64,000 nucleotides of DNA, taken from assembly GCA_039029135.1 (NCBI GenBank), contig JBCCGT010000001.1, forward strand, positions 499,748 to 563,747, given 5' to 3'. Each line of letters opens with the position of its first letter. Position 1 is the stretch's first letter. A program made the position numbers and the translations under genes. The notes beneath the pieces are model-generated. The model was given only the letters and a program-made list of their open reading frames with translations. It ran no database searches and had not been told where the DNA came from. Positions 9,136-17,711 of this stretch are shown in pieces. The DNA is from JALZVT01 sp039029135 (GTDB taxonomy: Bacteria > Pseudomonadota > Gammaproteobacteria > Pseudomonadales > Azotimanducaceae).

Positions 9136-10233
9136 CTAGACGTTGAAGCGAAAGTGCACCACGTCGCCGTCGGCGATCACGTAGTCCTTGCCCTCGAGGC
9201 GCCACTTGCCGGCTTCTTTCGCACCGGCCTCGCCGCGGTGCTCGATGTAGTCCGGATAGCCGACCACCTCGGCACGGATGAATCCCTTCTCGAAGTCGGT
9301 GTGTATCACACCCGCCGCCTGGGGCGCGGTCGACCCGGCGCGCACCGTCCAGGCCCGTGCCTCCTTCTCGCCCGCCGTGAAGTAGTTCTGCAGACCTAGC
9401 AGCGCGTAGCCCGCACGTATCACGCGGTTGAGACCGGGCTCGTCGAGACCGAGATCCGCGAGAAACTCGGTCTTCTCGTCGTCTTCGAGCTCGGCGATCT
9501 CCTCCTCGATCTTGTTGCAGATGACGACGATTCCCGCCCCCTCTTCGGCCGCGAGCTGCTTGAGCTCTCGCAGGAAAGGATTGTCGCCTTCGTCCGCGCC
9601 CTCCTCATCGACGTTGGCAATGTAGACCACCGGCTTCGCCGTCAGCAGATGGAACTGTCTGAGCTCTGCGGCCTCCTCGGGCGCGAACTCGATGGCGCGC
9701 GCCGGTTTCCCAGCCTCAAGCGCCTCGCTGACCCGATCGATCAGCGTCAGCACGCGCTGCGCCTCCTTGTCGCCGGCGTTCGCCGTCCGACGCACGCGAT
9801 CGCGACCGCGCTCCAGCGTGTCGAGGTCGGCCAGCGCCAGCTCGGTGTTGATTATCTCGACGTCCGCGCGCGGGGATACGCGCCCCGCGACGTGGGTGAT
9901 GTTTTCGTCGTCGAAGCAGCGCACGACGTGCGCGATCGCCTGCGTCTCACGGATGTGCGCGAGAAACTGATTGCCCAGCCCCTCGCCGCGCGACGCGCCC
10001 TCGACCAGCCCCGCGATGTCGACGAATTCCATGGTGGCCGGAATCACCTTCTGGGGACTGACGATCTCTGCGATACGCTCGAGGCGCGGATCCGGCACGG
10101 CGACGACGCCGGTGTTCGGCTCGATCGTGCAGAACGGGAAATTCGCTGCGTCGACGCCGGCCTTGGTCAGCGCATTGAAAAGAGTCGATTTGCCGACGTT
10201 CGGCAGGCCGACGATGCCACAGGTGAAGCCCAT
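9136..10233 (-). CDS. ychF: Ribosome-binding ATPase YchF
   Basis: A 365-residue OLA1/YchF P-loop NTPase that binds ribosomes and hydrolyses ATP. The G1 motif is GLPNVGKST and G3 is DIAGLV. The fourth motif is NVDE in place of the GTPase NKxD, the subfamily trait that favours ATP. The C-terminal TGS domain contains TPQAAGVIHTDFEKGF and ends at VHFRFNV. Length matches the family (363 in E. coli). It is the last gene of the prs-rplY-pth-ychF group, 1 base after the pth stop, and is convergent with the cyclase gene. Confidence 0.97.
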   Translation of the reverse strand: MGFTCGIVGLPNVGKSTLFNALTKAGVDAANFPFCTIEPNTGVVAVPDPRLERIAEIVSPQKVIPATMEFVDIAGLVEGASRGEGLGNQFLAHIRETQAIAHVVRCFDDENITHVAGRVSPRADVEIINTELALADLDTLERGRDRVRRTANAGDKEAQRVLTLIDRVSEALEAGKPARAIEFAPEEAAELRQFHLLTAKPVVYIANVDEEGADEGDNPFLRELKQLAAEEGAGIVVICNKIEEEIAELEDDEKTEFLADLGLDEPGLNRVIRAGYALLGLQNYFTAGEKEARAWTVRAGSTAPQAAGVIHTDFEKGFIRAEVVGYPDYIEHRGEAGAKEAGKWRLEGKDYVIADGDVVHFRFNV

Positions 10234-10234
10234 C

Positions 10235-10969
10235 TTAGGTATCCCGAGAGTCTGGTTTCGGTGTCTGGTCGACGGACTCGGCCGCCGGGTCGCGCTTGGG
10301 CTCTGCCGCTACTGCTTGCGCGGACGATTCCGCGTCTGGGTCGCGCCGTTTCCGGGACGGCTTGTCCGTCGCGTGCAGCGCGTTCATCGCACGCCCCATG
10401 TCACCACGCAGCATCGCACCCAGCACCTTCGTGTCGATCGCGAGCGACCGCTCGATCGCCTCACGCTCTTTCGCCGGTGGCGTCACCGAGGTCAGATAGG
10501 CCGCGACCCGATCCGCAGAGCCGGGATGGCCGACGCCGATGCGCAGTCGATGAAAGCCATCGCGATTACCCAACCGCGGGATAATGTCGCGCAGGCCGTT
10601 ATGGCCGTTGGTCCCGCCGCCGGTCTTGAGCCGCGCGACCCCCGGCGCAAAGGCGAGTTCATCGTGAGCGACCAGCAGCTCCAGCGGCGCAAACTTATAA
10701 AAGTTCAGGACCGCCGCGACGCTTTCGCCGCTGTTGTTCATGTAGGTCGAAGGGACGAGCAAGAACACGTCCTGCTCCAGCACCTCGCCGCGCCCGATCG
10801 TACCTTTGAACTTGGCCTCTTCGCGCAGCCGAATATCGTGGTCCGCGGCCAGCCGCTCGACCCACGCAGCACCAACGTTGTGGCGCGTGTCGCGATAGCG
10901 CGAGCCTGGATTACCCAGGCCCACGATTAACCGCAGCGGCTCAGTCTTCTGAGCTGTCCGCTTCGGCAT
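10235..10969 (-). CDS. pth: Peptidyl-tRNA hydrolase
   Basis: A 244-residue cytosolic enzyme that frees tRNA from peptidyl-tRNA released early from ribosomes. Conserved features are VGLGNPGSRY, the catalytic His in DTRHNVG, the Asp in AHDELAFAPG, and GGTNGHNGLRD. ATG 10969 gives MPKRTAQKTEPLR before the conserved core and overlaps the 3' end of rplY by 29 bases in another frame. The C-terminus carries about 50 extra charged, probably disordered residues (KPSRKRRDPDAE onwards) compared with the usual 190-200-residue enzyme. Confidence 0.95.
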   Translation of the reverse strand: MPKRTAQKTEPLRLIVGLGNPGSRYRDTRHNVGAAWVERLAADHDIRLREEAKFKGTIGRGEVLEQDVFLLVPSTYMNNSGESVAAVLNFYKFAPLELLVAHDELAFAPGVARLKTGGGTNGHNGLRDIIPRLGNRDGFHRLRIGVGHPGSADRVAAYLTSVTPPAKEREAIERSLAIDTKVLGAMLRGDMGRAMNALHATDKPSRKRRDPDAESSAQAVAAEPKRDPAAESVDQTPKPDSRDT

Positions 10970-11609
10970 CGCTCGCTTCTTCGTCACCCGAGCTGTCCGC
11001 GTCCGCATCCGCGGCCGCACCGCCACCGCGCGGCGCGAGGACGCTGGCGACCGGCGAGTCGTGGGATTCGCCGAGCGCGAGCGCGACGCTAGTCACGCCC
11101 TCGGGGAAGTTCAGATCGGACAGGTGAATGACGCTGCCGACGTCGGCGTCCACCAGATCGATCTCGATGAACTCAGGCAGGTCTTTTGGCAGGCAGTTGA
11201 TCTCAACCTCGGTCATCGAGCGCGAGATGCTGCCACCGCCCATCTTGACGCCGACGCACGACTCCTCGTTGAGGAAGTGCAGCGGCACGCTGACCTGAAT
11301 CGCGCGATCCGCGGCGACGCGCAGAAAATCGATGTGCAGCACGCGCTCGGTGGCGGGGTGACGCTGGATGTCGCGAACGACCGCCTGCTGGGAACCGCCT
11401 TCGATCTGGACATCGAGGATCTGGGAATAAAACGCCTCGATCTGCATGGCCTTTACCAGCTCATTTTCGGCGAGGGTTATTGGCTGCGCGTCGCGCTTGC
11501 CGCCATAGATGATGCCGGGGACGCGACCACTCTGGCGACGCAGGCGGCGGCTCGCACCTTTCCCTACGTCCGAGCGCGGCTCGGCACTGAGTTCGATTGT
11601 GGATGACAC
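10941..11609 (-). CDS. rplY: Ribosomal protein bL25, long TL5/Ctc form
   Basis: A 222-residue 5S rRNA-binding large-subunit protein. The N-terminal L25 domain has GRVPGIIYGG and the RDIQRHP...HIDFLRV block. The C-terminal TL5 beta domain contains LPEFIEIDL and VIHLSDLNFPEGV, and the tail is very acidic and Ala-rich (last about 30 residues). The start is GTG at 11609, chosen because AAGGAG (11617-11622) sits 7 bases upstream and the upstream in-frame extension is not conserved-looking. It lies between prs and pth as in pseudomonads. Confidence 0.94.
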   Translation of the reverse strand: MSSTIELSAEPRSDVGKGASRRLRRQSGRVPGIIYGGKRDAQPITLAENELVKAMQIEAFYSQILDVQIEGGSQQAVVRDIQRHPATERVLHIDFLRVAADRAIQVSVPLHFLNEESCVGVKMGGGSISRSMTEVEINCLPKDLPEFIEIDLVDADVGSVIHLSDLNFPEGVTSVALALGESHDSPVASVLAPRGGGAAADADADSSGDEEASDAEADSSED

Positions 11610-11662
11610 GGTGTCACTCCTTCGCTGCGGCGACCGCTGTATACGGTCGCCTGTTTCGTGAT

Positions 11663-11677
11663 GGGCGCTGTGCGCCC
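11663..11677 (-). terminator. GC hairpin between prs and rplY
   Basis: GGGCGC (11663-11668) and GCGCCC (11672-11677) form a perfect 6-base-pair stem with a 3-base loop in the 195-base prs-rplY gap. There is no U-run on the minus strand, so it may be a weak terminator, a processing site or an mRNA stabiliser after prs. Confidence 0.35.
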
Positions 11678-11804
11678 GGTTCAATCACGCCGCTCGTCTG
11701 CGACCAACGATCGGCGTGAATCCTGTGCGTCCGTCTGTGCGGCCGCGAATCTTTCTCTGTGCGTCTCCCACATGGCGCCCGCGCTACACGCGCGCATGAC
11801 CACA

Positions 11805-12755
11805 CTAGGACCGGAACATCGCGCTGATGGACTCCTCGTTGCTGACCCGCCGTATCGCCTCCGCCATCAGGCTGTCGAGACTCAGCGGGCGGATCTTGCG
11901 GCAGGCGCTCGCTTTCGGCGCCAGCGGTATGGTGTCGGTCACGACGATCTCGTCGATCTCCGATGCGTTGATGCGCTCGACCGCAGGACCGGACAGCACC
12001 GGGTGCGTCACGTACGCAAACACCCCGCGCGCACCGTGTTCCTTCAGCGCGGTGGCGGCGGCACAGAGCGTGCCGGCGGTGTCGACGATGTCATCGACCA
12101 GCACGCAGTCCCTGCCCGCTACGTCGCCAATCACGTTCATGACCTCCGCCTCGTTCGCGCGCTGGCGGCGCTTGTCGATGATCGCCAGATCGGCGTCGTT
12201 CATCTGCTTTGCGATAGCGCGCGCCCGAACGACACCGCCCACGTCGGGAGACACCACCACCGGATCGGTCATACCGCGCGCGAGCGCGTCATCGACCAGC
12301 ACGGGCGATGCGTAAACGTTATCGACCGGCATCTTGAAGAAGCCCTGAATCTGATCGGAGTGCAGGTCGACGGTCAGCAGCCGGTCAATACCCACCGCGC
12401 TGATCATGTCAGCCACTACCCGCGCGCTGATGGACACGCGCGCCGAGCGCGGCCGGCGATCCTGGCGCGCATAGCCGTAGTAGGGAATGACGGCCGTGAT
12501 CCGCTGGGCCGAGGCGCGCTGTATGGCGTCCGCCATGAACAGCAGTTCCATCAGATGATCGTTCGTCGGCGCAGACGTCGACTGGACGAGGAATACGTCC
12601 TGGCCACGCACGTTCTCGTGGATCTCGACGCTGCACTCGCCGTCGCTGAAACGGGTTACGTCGGCCCGGCCGATCTCCATGCGCAGCTGATGCGCGATGC
12701 GTCCGGCGAGCGCGGGATTCGATGAACCCGCAAATGTCATCAGTCGGCTGGGCAT
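11805..12755 (-). CDS. prs: Ribose-phosphate pyrophosphokinase
   Basis: A 316-residue enzyme that makes PRPP from ribose 5-phosphate and ATP for nucleotide, His, Trp and NAD synthesis. Conserved parts are MTFAGSSNPALA, FSDGE, NVRGQDVFLVQS, the flexible-loop region YYGYARQDRRPRS, the metal site DLHSDQIQGFF and the PRPP loop DDIVDTAGT. The ATG at 12755 aligns with the usual family N-terminus; the frame upstream of it runs through the tRNA gene and is not coding. It is preceded by tRNA-Gln, the common proteobacterial order. Confidence 0.97.
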   Translation of the reverse strand: MPSRLMTFAGSSNPALAGRIAHQLRMEIGRADVTRFSDGECSVEIHENVRGQDVFLVQSTSAPTNDHLMELLFMADAIQRASAQRITAVIPYYGYARQDRRPRSARVSISARVVADMISAVGIDRLLTVDLHSDQIQGFFKMPVDNVYASPVLVDDALARGMTDPVVVSPDVGGVVRARAIAKQMNDADLAIIDKRRQRANEAEVMNVIGDVAGRDCVLVDDIVDTAGTLCAAATALKEHGARGVFAYVTHPVLSGPAVERINASEIDEIVVTDTIPLAPKASACRKIRPLSLDSLMAEAIRRVSNEESISAMFRS

Positions 12756-12789
12756 GACGATTTTGCGAGGCTCTCGCACCGGGTGGAAA

Positions 12790-12864
12790 TGGCTGGGGTG
12801 GTAGGATTCGAACCTACGAATGCCGGGATCAAAACCCGGTGCCTTACCACTTGGCGACACCCCA
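12790..12864 (-). tRNA. tRNA-Gln (anticodon TTG)
   Basis: A 75-nucleotide cloverleaf with encoded CCA. The acceptor stem TGGGGTG pairs with CACCCCA, the anticodon loop is TTTTGAT within a CCGGG/CCCGG stem, and the T arm reads TAGGTTCGAATCCTA. Gln-TTG upstream of prs is conserved in many gammaproteobacteria. Confidence 0.97.
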
Positions 12865-12872
12865 ATCGAACA

Positions 12873-12890
12873 GCCCCCATTTCGGGGGGC
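12873..12890 (-). terminator. GC hairpin between lolB and tRNA-Gln
   Basis: GCCCCC (12873-12878) pairs with GGGGGC (12885-12890) across a short loop, 9 bases upstream of the tRNA 5' end. There is no T-run. It could end lolB transcription or mark processing of the tRNA leader. Confidence 0.35.
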
Positions 12891-12968
12891 GCATATTGTG
12901 ATGGTGCCCCCTGGGCCTGTCAATTCACCGGGACGGCGTCCGCCGCCGGCCGATCATGGCACCGCGAG

Positions 12969-13571
12969 CTAACCGCCGGCCGGCGCCCATTCGCGCACAA
13001 ACAGCGTCAACCTGAGCTGCTCGTTGGCCGCGCGGATGCGCCCCGGCCGCCGGTCCGGCAGTCGACCATAGCGATCGAACTGCAGCTGCCAGCCGGCCTG
13101 CTCGAATCCCGTCAGGCGACCGTCGGCGTCGCGGCTCTCGCCTGAAAAAGCGGGCTCGTCCGCGGGCTGTCCCCGTAGCCAGCGGGGAAGGACCTCGAGC
13201 GGCACGGACCAGCCCAGCAGGTTCTGGAGCAGCGCCTCGGGATCCCCACCGGAGACGCGCTCACCGCGGGCATCGAACACCGTGACGCGGCGCGCGTCGC
13301 CGACGATCTGCACCCGCCCCTGACCGAAAGGTCCCCAGAGCTCGAAATCGAAGCGGCGTCGATCCTCGCGCCAGCGGAAGTTGGCGCTGAACGGGCGCGG
13401 CCCGAGCGCCGGATCCGCCGGTCGCACGCCGAGCTTGCCGCGGGCCTCGGCGCTGGCCGCTTCCGGCGGGATGCCGAGGCCTTCGGGGCCCACACAACCG
13501 GCCACCATCAAGGCGCAGCAGAGCGCCCCCAGCGTGCCGAGAAATCGCTTTTTTATCAGCGTGTTACGCAA
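12969..13571 (-). CDS. lolB: Outer-membrane lipoprotein insertase LolB
   Basis: A 200-residue lipoprotein that accepts lipoproteins from LolA and inserts them in the outer membrane. The signal peptide ends in the lipobox LMVAGC (Cys 26). The beta-rich body fits LolB: FSANFRWREDRRRFDFELWGPFGQG, split as core strands, then LLGWSVPLEVLPRWLRG. The start is TTG at 13571, since no suitable ATG exists upstream of the signal peptide. It is divergent from hemA, as in Pseudomonas and E. coli. The usual next gene ispE is absent; the tRNA follows directly. Confidence 0.88.
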   Translation of the reverse strand: MRNTLIKKRFLGTLGALCCALMVAGCVGPEGLGIPPEAASAEARGKLGVRPADPALGPRPFSANFRWREDRRRFDFELWGPFGQGRVQIVGDARRVTVFDARGERVSGGDPEALLQNLLGWSVPLEVLPRWLRGQPADEPAFSGESRDADGRLTGFEQAGWQLQFDRYGRLPDRRPGRIRAANEQLRLTLFVREWAPAGG

Positions 13572-13717
13572 TTCCCGCCGCCCGTGCGAGTGCCGTGAGA
13601 TGATCGTGTATCATGCCGTGTTCGGGACCGGCCGCGCCAGTCAGGTTCACGATCGGCCGCGGCAGGTTGATCGCTCACGGCGCCTATCGGTCCGCTGCTC
13701 TTAACTCCCTGATTTTC

Positions 13718-14971
13718 ATGCCTATTCTCGCCTACGGCATCAACTTTCGAACGGCTCCCCTGGAGGTCCGTGAGCGGTTGGCGTTTCCGGCGGAAGTGAT
13801 CGAGAACGCCCTGCGGGACTTCACGACCGAGGTCTCCCTTGTCAGCGAGGCCGCCATACTGTCGACCTGTAACCGCACCGAGCTGTACTGCGCGGTGGCC
13901 GAGACCTCGAGTGAGGCAACGCGCGATTGGCTGGCGGACCATCACGCCCTGCCGAGTGCAGCGTTCGACGAGCACGTGTACGCCTACTGGGAGCAGGACG
14001 CCGTCAGCCACATCATCCGGGTGGCCGCCGGTCTAGATTCCCAGGTTCTGGGCGAGCCGCAGATTCTCGGGCAGATGAAGACGGCTTGGGATACCTCCCG
14101 CGCCACCGGCACCATGGGGCCGGAGCTCAACCTGCTGTCCGATGTCAGCCTGAACGTCGCCAAGCGCATTCGCACCGAGACGGACATCGGCAAGAATCCG
14201 GTCTCCATCGCGTTCGCCGCGGTCAGCATGGCGCGCAACATCTTCAGCGACCTGGCGAAGACCAACGTGCTGCTGGTCGGCGCCGGTGAGACCATCGAAC
14301 TGGTCGCCGAACACCTGAACGAGCAGGGGATCGGCCAGCTCGCCGTCGCCAACCGCTCTCTCCCGAACGCGCGACGCGTGGCGGAGCGCTTCGCCGGCCG
14401 GGCCTTCACCTTCACCGACCTGCCGGAGCTGTTGCCCCAGTACGACATCGTCATCAGCTCGACCGGCAGCCCGCTGCCCGTCATCGGCAAAGGCGCCGTC
14501 GAGGCGGCGCTGCGCCGCCGCCGCCATCGCGTCATGCTGATGATCGACATCGCCGTGCCGCGCGACATCGAGCCCGAGGTCGCCGAGCTGCGCGACGTGT
14601 ATCTGTACAGCGTCGACGATCTGAACGAGATCATCGAACAGGGCAATCGCGAGCGACAGCGCGCCGCCGCCTCGGCGGAGTCCATCGTGCGCGAGGGCAC
14701 CCAGAGCTATCTGCGCAAGCGCCGCATCCAGGACTCGGGCGAGACGCTGCGGGCGCTGCGCGACCGCAGTCAGCAGATCCAGGCCACGGAGCTGGAGCGG
14801 GCACTGCGCCACTGGCAGAAGACCGGCGACGCGGAGGCGGCCCTGGAGCTGCTCGCCCGCAGCCTGACGAACAAGCTGATTCACCCGCCGACCCAAATGC
14901 TGCGCGACGCCAGCGCCGAGGGCCGCACCGATCTGGTCGATTTCCTGCGCGCCGCGTATGACCTCAAGTAA
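13718..14971 (+). CDS. hemA: Glutamyl-tRNA reductase
   Basis: A 417-residue NADPH-dependent enzyme that reduces glutamyl-tRNA to glutamate-1-semialdehyde, the first step of tetrapyrrole synthesis. It has GINFRTAPLEVRE, the catalytic Cys near 51 in STCNRTELY, VLGEPQILGQMK, the nucleotide fold LLVGAGETIELVA, and the C-terminal dimerisation helices ending at FLRAAYDLK. ATG 13718 matches the family N-terminus. It leads the plus-strand group hemA-prfA-prmC-moeB. Confidence 0.97.
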   Translation: MPILAYGINFRTAPLEVRERLAFPAEVIENALRDFTTEVSLVSEAAILSTCNRTELYCAVAETSSEATRDWLADHHALPSAAFDEHVYAYWEQDAVSHIIRVAAGLDSQVLGEPQILGQMKTAWDTSRATGTMGPELNLLSDVSLNVAKRIRTETDIGKNPVSIAFAAVSMARNIFSDLAKTNVLLVGAGETIELVAEHLNEQGIGQLAVANRSLPNARRVAERFAGRAFTFTDLPELLPQYDIVISSTGSPLPVIGKGAVEAALRRRRHRVMLMIDIAVPRDIEPEVAELRDVYLYSVDDLNEIIEQGNRERQRAAASAESIVREGTQSYLRKRRIQDSGETLRALRDRSQQIQATELERALRHWQKTGDAEAALELLARSLTNKLIHPPTQMLRDASAEGRTDLVDFLRAAYDLK

Positions 14972-15011
14972 TCCCTGACGGCCCCTGACGCCTCATCACA
15001 CGAAGAACACC

Positions 15012-16106
15012 ATGCCCCTGACCCAATCCATGCAGTCCAAGCTGGACGACCTCGCCGATCGCCACGAGGAGCTGGCCGCCCTGCTGGCGGACCCCGACAC
15101 GGTCACGGACCGCGAGCGTTTCACCAGCCTGTCGAAGGAGTACGCGGAGCTGGAGCCGGTGATTGCCCAGTTTCAACGCCTGCGCGGCCTGACGGCAGAG
15201 CTCGCGGACAGCGAGGCGCTGCTGAAAGACGACGACGAGGACATGCGAGCGCTCGCGGCGGACGAGGCGCAGCGTCTGCGCGGCGATCTGGAGGCCTGCG
15301 AGGCCGAGCTGTCCGTGCTGCTCTTGCCGCGCGACCCGAACGACGGCGCGGACGTCTTCTTGGAGGTTCGAGCCGGCACCGGCGGCGACGAGGCCGCGAT
15401 CTTCGCCGGGGACCTGTTTCGCATGTACAGCCGCTACGCCGAAGGGCGCGGCTGGGCCATCGAGATACTCAGCGAGCGTCCAGGCGAGCACGGCGGCTAC
15501 AAGGAGGTCGTCTCGCGGGTGGCCGGAAGAGACGTCTACAGTCGACTCAAATTCGAAAGCGGCGCGCATCGCGTCCAGCGCGTGCCCGAGACCGAGTCCC
15601 AGGGACGCATCCACACCTCCGCCTGCACCGTCGCCGTGCTGCCCGAGGCGAGCGAGGTGGAGGCCGTCGAGATCTCAAAGGACGAGCTGCGCGTCGACAC
15701 GTTCCGCGCCTCTGGCGCGGGCGGCCAGCACGTCAACAAGACGGACAGCGCGGTGCGCCTTACGCACCTGCCCTCCGGGATCGTCGTGGAGTGTCAGGAC
15801 GAGCGTTCCCAGCACAAGAACCGGGCGCGAGCGATGGCGCTGCTGCAGGCCAAGCTGTTCGACGTCGCGCAGCAGGCCCAGCAGCGCGAACAGGCCGAGG
15901 CGCGCAAGAGCCTCGTCGGTAGCGGCGATCGCTCCGAGCGGATCCGCACCTACAACTTTCCCCAGGGCCGCGTCACCGATCATCGCATCGGCCTGACGCT
16001 ATACAAGCTGGACGAAATCATCGGCGGCGATGTCGACAACGTCATCGAGCCGCTCGTGCAGGAGCATCAGGCCGACCTGCTCAAACGCCTCGGGGACGGC
16101 GAGTGA
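15012..16106 (+). CDS. prfA: Peptide chain release factor 1
   Basis: A 364-residue factor that terminates translation at UAA and UAG. The GGQ motif is in SGAGGQHVNKTDSAVR, preceded by the anticodon-like region (around GRDVYSRLKFESGAHRVQRVP). The helical N-terminus and length match RF1 (360 in E. coli). It is 40 bases after hemA and overlaps prmC by 4 bases. The product is methylated on the GGQ glutamine by PrmC, encoded next. Confidence 0.97.
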   Translation: MPLTQSMQSKLDDLADRHEELAALLADPDTVTDRERFTSLSKEYAELEPVIAQFQRLRGLTAELADSEALLKDDDEDMRALAADEAQRLRGDLEACEAELSVLLLPRDPNDGADVFLEVRAGTGGDEAAIFAGDLFRMYSRYAEGRGWAIEILSERPGEHGGYKEVVSRVAGRDVYSRLKFESGAHRVQRVPETESQGRIHTSACTVAVLPEASEVEAVEISKDELRVDTFRASGAGGQHVNKTDSAVRLTHLPSGIVVECQDERSQHKNRARAMALLQAKLFDVAQQAQQREQAEARKSLVGSGDRSERIRTYNFPQGRVTDHRIGLTLYKLDEIIGGDVDNVIEPLVQEHQADLLKRLGDGE

Positions 16107-16909
16107 GCGCGCGGCGCCTCGACGCGCTACTCGACGTGCTGCCGCGCGAGCTGCGCCTCGACGGCGAGATCCTGATCGCGCGCGAGATGGGCTGGAACCG
16201 CGCGCGCGTCATCGCGCATCCGGAGGCAGAGCTCGAGGGCGCGGCCTGCGAGCGCGTCGAGCAGGCAATCTCGCGCCGCGCGGCCGGCGAACCGCTGGCC
16301 TACATCACCGGCAGCCGCGAGTTTTACGGCCTGGAGTTCGCGGTCGACGATCGCGTGCTGGTACCCCGACCGGAGACCGAACTGCTGGTGGAGCTCGCGC
16401 TCGAGCGGCTGCCACAATCCGGCCGGCTGCTGGATCTGGGCACCGGCAGCGGCGCGATCGCGGTCGCCGTGAAACACGCAAGACCCGACGCGACCGTCTG
16501 GGCGACCGACATCAGTTCCGGTGCGCTCGACGTGGCCGCCGCCAACGCCGCGCGCCACGGCAGCGACATCCAGTTCTTCGTCGGCGACTGGTGGCGCGCC
16601 GTAGCCGGCGATTTCGATCTGGTCGTCAGCAATCCGCCTTATATCGCCGAAGACGATCCGGCGTTGGCCGATCTCGCCGATCCCGCGGCGGCGCTCGTCA
16701 GCGGACCGCGGGGGCTTGATGACCTGCGCGCCATCGCCGCGGCGGCGAAAGCCCACCTGGCACCGGGCGGCCTGATCGCGCTGGAACACGGCAGCGACCA
16801 GGGTACAGACGTCCGCCAACTGCTCGAGCGGGCGAGGCTGACCGAGGTGGCGACGCGCTGCGATCTCGCCGGCCACGAGCGGGTGACGCTCGGGCAGCGG
16901 CAGGACTGA
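16103..16909 (+). CDS. prmC: Release factor glutamine methyltransferase
   Basis: A 268-residue SAM-dependent enzyme that N5-methylates the GGQ glutamine of RF1 and RF2. The N-terminal helical domain is followed by PRPETELLVE, the SAM motif LDLGTGSGAIAVA and the active-site NPPY at about 177-180. The start is GTG 16103, overlapping the prfA stop as GTGA, which implies coupled translation of enzyme and substrate. Confidence 0.96.
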   Translation: MSARRLDALLDVLPRELRLDGEILIAREMGWNRARVIAHPEAELEGAACERVEQAISRRAAGEPLAYITGSREFYGLEFAVDDRVLVPRPETELLVELALERLPQSGRLLDLGTGSGAIAVAVKHARPDATVWATDISSGALDVAAANAARHGSDIQFFVGDWWRAVAGDFDLVVSNPPYIAEDDPALADLADPAAALVSGPRGLDDLRAIAAAAKAHLAPGGLIALEHGSDQGTDVRQLLERARLTEVATRCDLAGHERVTLGQRQD

Positions 16910-16922
16910 GGGGCGCGTCGCG

Positions 16923-17687
16923 ATGCAGGACGCAGAGCTGCTGCGCTACAGCCGACAGATCATGCTGCCAGAAGTCGACATCGCGGGGCAGGAGCGGATG
17001 CTGGCGAGCCACGTGATCATCGTCGGCCTGGGGGGCCTCGGGGCACCCGCCGCGATGTATCTCGCGGCGGCCGGCGTCGGTCGCCTGACGCTGATCGACG
17101 ACGACCGGGTAGAGGCCAGCAACCTGCAGCGACAGATCATCCATCGCAGCGACGCGGTCGGTGCGAGTAAGGTGGCGTCCGCGGCGACCACGCTGCGCGA
17201 TCTCAATCCGGGCTGCGAGGTAACGACGATCGACGCCAGGATCGACGAGCAGGCCCTCGCTGGACTACTCACCGAGGCCGATCTGGTGCTGGACGCCACC
17301 GACAACTTCGAAACTCGCCACGCGATCAATCGCGCCTGCCGGGCGTCACGTGTGCCGCTGGTGTCGGGCGCGGCGATTCGCTGGGAAGGCCAGATCGCAG
17401 TATTCGATTTTCGCGTCGAGGACGGCCCCTGCTATGCCTGTCTCTATGCGCCGGACACCCAGGGCGAGAATCTGAACTGCGCGGAGAACGGCGTTGCCGC
17501 ACCCATCGTCGGCGTCGTGGGAGCCATGCAGGCGTTGGAGGCGCTGAAGCTGCTGACCGGCGTCGGCGAGACCCTGCACGGCGCGCTGCTGGTCTGGGAC
17601 GGCAAGTATCAGAGCTGGCAGCGGCTGCGGCTGCAGCGCGATCCGGGCTGCGCGCTCTGCGCCGCGGCGACGCGTCCGACCGCCTGA
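16923..17687 (+). CDS. moeB: Molybdopterin-synthase adenylyltransferase
   Basis: A 254-residue ThiF/E1-like enzyme that adenylates the C-terminus of MoaD in molybdenum cofactor synthesis. It has RYSRQIMLPE, the nucleotide loop GLGGLGAPAA, LIDDDRVEASNLQRQ, VLDATDNFETR, and two CxxC zinc sites (CYAC near 172 and CALC near the end). It lacks a C-terminal rhodanese domain. It follows prmC by 13 bases, as in Pseudomonas. A role in tRNA thiolation instead cannot be excluded. Confidence 0.88.
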   Translation: MQDAELLRYSRQIMLPEVDIAGQERMLASHVIIVGLGGLGAPAAMYLAAAGVGRLTLIDDDRVEASNLQRQIIHRSDAVGASKVASAATTLRDLNPGCEVTTIDARIDEQALAGLLTEADLVLDATDNFETRHAINRACRASRVPLVSGAAIRWEGQIAVFDFRVEDGPCYACLYAPDTQGENLNCAENGVAAPIVGVVGAMQALEALKLLTGVGETLHGALLVWDGKYQSWQRLRLQRDPGCALCAAATRPTA

Positions 17688-17711
17688 GCCTGAGGCGCGG
17701 CCTGAAAAGCC